Part shown: positions 5,488 through 6,673 of the stretch, one piece after another
Layout of the letters: the number at the start of each line of letters is the position of its first letter
How positions within the stretch are numbered: position 1 is the stretch's first letter
NCBI GenBank assembly: GCA_035306625.1
Contig: DATGNS010000200.1
Span: 1-6,673 of the forward strand
DNA from: Serpens sp035306625
GTDB taxonomy: Bacteria > Pseudomonadota > Gammaproteobacteria > Pseudomonadales > Pseudomonadaceae
Length of the DNA stretch: 6,673 nt
Direction of reading: 5' to 3'
Notes under the pieces: model-generated
Told to the model about the DNA's origin: nothing
Databases searched by the model: none
What the model saw: the letters and a program-made list of their open reading frames with translations, nothing else
Made by a program: the position numbers and the translations under genes

Positions 5488-6420
5488 ATGCTCACGGTTC
5501 CCGACTGGTCCCCGACACCGCCGCTGCACACGCTGCGCCTCGACTGGCTGGCCGAGGCCGGTGTCGAGCTGGCGGTGCTGCGTCTGGACCTGATCGATGC
5601 CGAACTGTCCGGCAACAAGTGGTACAAGCTCAGGCCACATCTGGAACTGGCGGCCCGGGCCGGCAGGGCCGGCGTCATGACCCTGGGCGGCGCCCATTCC
5701 AACCATCTGCACGCCGTGGCGGCGGCCGGGGCGCGGTTCGGCTTTGCCACCGTCGGCCTGTTGCGCGGCGAGCCCTGCGACACGCCGACGGTGCGCGACC
5801 TGCAGGCCTTCGGCATGCAGCTGCACTGGCTGGGTTACGGCGGCTACCGGGCCCGCCATCGCGCGGATTTCTGGCAGCCCTGGCTGGACCGCTATCCCGA
5901 GCTGCAGCCGGTGCCCGAAGGGGGCGGCGGCCGGCCGGGGGCGCTGGGCTGTGTCGAGCTGGTGGAGCTGGCGCGCCGGCAACTGCCCGGGCTGGGCTGG
6001 GACGACTATCACGGCTGGTGGCTGGCGGCGGGCACCGGCACCACCCTGGCCGGACTGGTCATGGGCGAGGCGGGGCAGCGCCTGGTGCACGGCGCCCTGG
6101 CGGTGCCCCAGGACCATGGCGTGGAGCGGCGGCTGGCGGAACTGGGCGTGGCGCCGGGGCACTTCCGCCTGCATGCGGCCAGTCGGGGCGGTTTCGCCCG
6201 CACGGATGAGCAGCTGCTGACCTTCATGGCCGGTGTCGAACAGGCCGCCGGCCTGCCCCTGGAACCGCTGTATACCGCCAAGGCACTGCTGGCGCTGCGC
6301 GAGCAGGTGGAGGCGGGTGCGATACGCTCGGGGACGCGGCTGATATTCGTGCATACCGGTGGATTGCAAGGGTTGCGGGGGCTGTCCTTTGGTCGCAGCG
6401 CGGCCGCGTTGCGGGCTTGA
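5488..6420 (+). CDS. PLP-dependent enzyme, ACC deaminase/D-cysteine desulfhydrase family (short form, desulfhydrase-like)
   Basis: 310 residues, shorter than the roughly 330-340 of ACC deaminase and DcyD. It is a fold-type II PLP enzyme expected to cleave a small amino acid such as D-cysteine (to pyruvate, sulfide and ammonia) in the cytoplasm. GNKWYKL at 42-48 holds Lys44, equivalent to the PLP-binding Lys51 of Pseudomonas ACC deaminase. GGAHSNHLHAVAAAG contains Ser71-Asn72, matching Ser78-Asn79. GTGTT (182-186) is the phosphate-binding loop, YTAK (262-265) carries the active-site tyrosine, and HTGG (289-292) is the C-terminal loop. ACC deaminases have Glu295 and Leu322 at positions that here are Thr263 and Thr290. 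D-cysteine desulfhydrases typically carry Ser/Thr there, so ethylene-precursor deamination is unlikely. ATG 5488 is the natural start despite a weak ribosome binding site. The true substrate is unproven; the GNKW subfamily is often annotated only as ACC deaminase. Confidence 0.92.
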   Translation: MLTVPDWSPTPPLHTLRLDWLAEAGVELAVLRLDLIDAELSGNKWYKLRPHLELAARAGRAGVMTLGGAHSNHLHAVAAAGARFGFATVGLLRGEPCDTPTVRDLQAFGMQLHWLGYGGYRARHRADFWQPWLDRYPELQPVPEGGGGRPGALGCVELVELARRQLPGLGWDDYHGWWLAAGTGTTLAGLVMGEAGQRLVHGALAVPQDHGVERRLAELGVAPGHFRLHAASRGGFARTDEQLLTFMAGVEQAAGLPLEPLYTAKALLALREQVEAGAIRSGTRLIFVHTGGLQGLRGLSFGRSAAALRA

Positions 6421-6430
6421 TGCAAATCAA
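6417..6430 (+). promoter_or_regulatory. Perfect FNR-type (ANR/DNR) binding site
   Basis: TTGATGCAAATCAA is an exact match to the consensus TTGAT-N4-ATCAA bound by the oxygen- or NO-sensing regulators ANR and DNR in Pseudomonas. It covers the TGA stop (6418-6420) of the PLP-enzyme gene and is followed by the gene at 6491. If centred at -41.5 (class II activation), the start would fall near 6465, with CAGAGT (6453-6458) as a weak -10 in the right place. This predicts induction of the downstream gene at low oxygen or during denitrification. Confidence 0.75.
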
Positions 6431-6490
6431 TCCGCCTCCGCGGGCATAGCGGCAGAGTGATGGCACCATTCACCGAGGGTTGTACCACTC

Positions 6491-6673
6491 ATGCAACAAG
6501 GCTTTCGTATCGCCGTCATCGGCGCCGGTGAAACCGGCACTCCGCTGCTCAAGCAGCTGCTGACTTCCCCCTTCGTCACCGTGGTGGGCGTGGCCGATCT
6601 GGACCTGACCATGCCGGGCATCGTGCTGGCCCGCGAGTTCGGCGTGCCGGTCACCGACAACTTCATGGAGCTG
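6491..6673 (+). CDS. Rossmann-fold NAD(P)-binding protein, N-terminal fragment
   Basis: 61 codons visible from ATG 6491 to the right edge. The ribosome binding site is GAGGGT (6475-6480), a somewhat long 10 nt upstream. The protein starts with RIAVIGAGETGTPLLKQLL, a first beta strand with the glycine motif GAGETG (residues 11-16). VVGVADLD follows (residues about 31-38), where the acidic residues end the second strand and suggest NAD rather than NADP preference. FGVPVTDNFMEL resembles the next strand of homoserine dehydrogenase- or oxidoreductase-type Rossmann domains. The catalytic or effector part is beyond the window, so the reaction cannot be named. The perfect ANR/DNR site upstream suggests anaerobic or microaerobic expression. 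A domain fused to a signalling module is also possible. Confidence 0.85.
   Translation, partial: MQQGFRIAVIGAGETGTPLLKQLLTSPFVTVVGVADLDLTMPGIVLAREFGVPVTDNFMEL

Noticed and set aside
4047..5816. A 589-codon minus-strand open frame
   Set aside because: It spans two plus-strand genes and their intergenic gap and lacks recognisable domains; it is an antisense artefact of high GC.
6461..6476. Possible RpoN promoter starting TGGCAC
   Set aside because: The -12 GC element is absent at the required spacing (GG-N10 is followed by CG), so it does not fit the sigma54 consensus.

Overview
This high-GC window, with strong G/C third-position bias and Shine-Dalgarno-type starts, looks like chromosomal DNA of a Pseudomonas-group gammaproteobacterium. 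From memory, the order AraC regulator, hypothetical protein, fadH1 resembles the P. aeruginosa PAO1 stretch PA3094-PA3092 next to the xcp secretion cluster. That resemblance is recall, not a search result. There are no mobile elements, RNA genes or CRISPR arrays, and no gene-free stretch over 300 bases.

Left part (1-1753, minus strand): a two-gene, translationally coupled operon. The first gene (815-1753) encodes a membrane-anchored protein with a nitrilase-like fold. It contains no cysteine at all, so it cannot use the family's catalytic nucleophile. Its stop codon overlaps the start of an AraC/XylS-type regulator with an N-terminal arabinose-binding-like effector domain; the window edge cuts this gene inside its DNA-binding domain.

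Divergent intergenic region (1754-1927): two copies of TTTTGATCA lie exactly 21 bp apart, the classic geometry of AraC-family half-sites. The proximal copy abuts the -35 of a plausible fadH promoter (TTGAGA-17-TATCGT). On the other strand, TTGGCA-17-TAGGCT sits so close to the nitrilase-like start that its mRNA would be leaderless or nearly so. The layout suggests a local circuit in which the AraC protein controls fadH and perhaps its own operon.

Centre (1928-3961): fadH, a complete 2,4-dienoyl-CoA reductase with all recognisable cofactor and catalytic residues, needed for beta-oxidation of unsaturated fatty acids. A perfect 11-bp hairpin follows; it also overlaps the probable start region of the next gene.

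Right part (4101-6673, plus strand): an uncharacterised coiled-coil protein with a Cys/His-rich C-terminus; a short PLP-dependent enzyme of the ACC deaminase/D-cysteine desulfhydrase family whose diagnostic residues favour the desulfhydrase type; and the start of a Rossmann-fold NAD(P)-binding protein. Between the last two lies a perfect TTGAT-N4-ATCAA site for the oxygen-sensing FNR-type regulators ANR/DNR, overlapping the stop codon of the PLP enzyme gene. The Rossmann protein is therefore probably induced at low oxygen.
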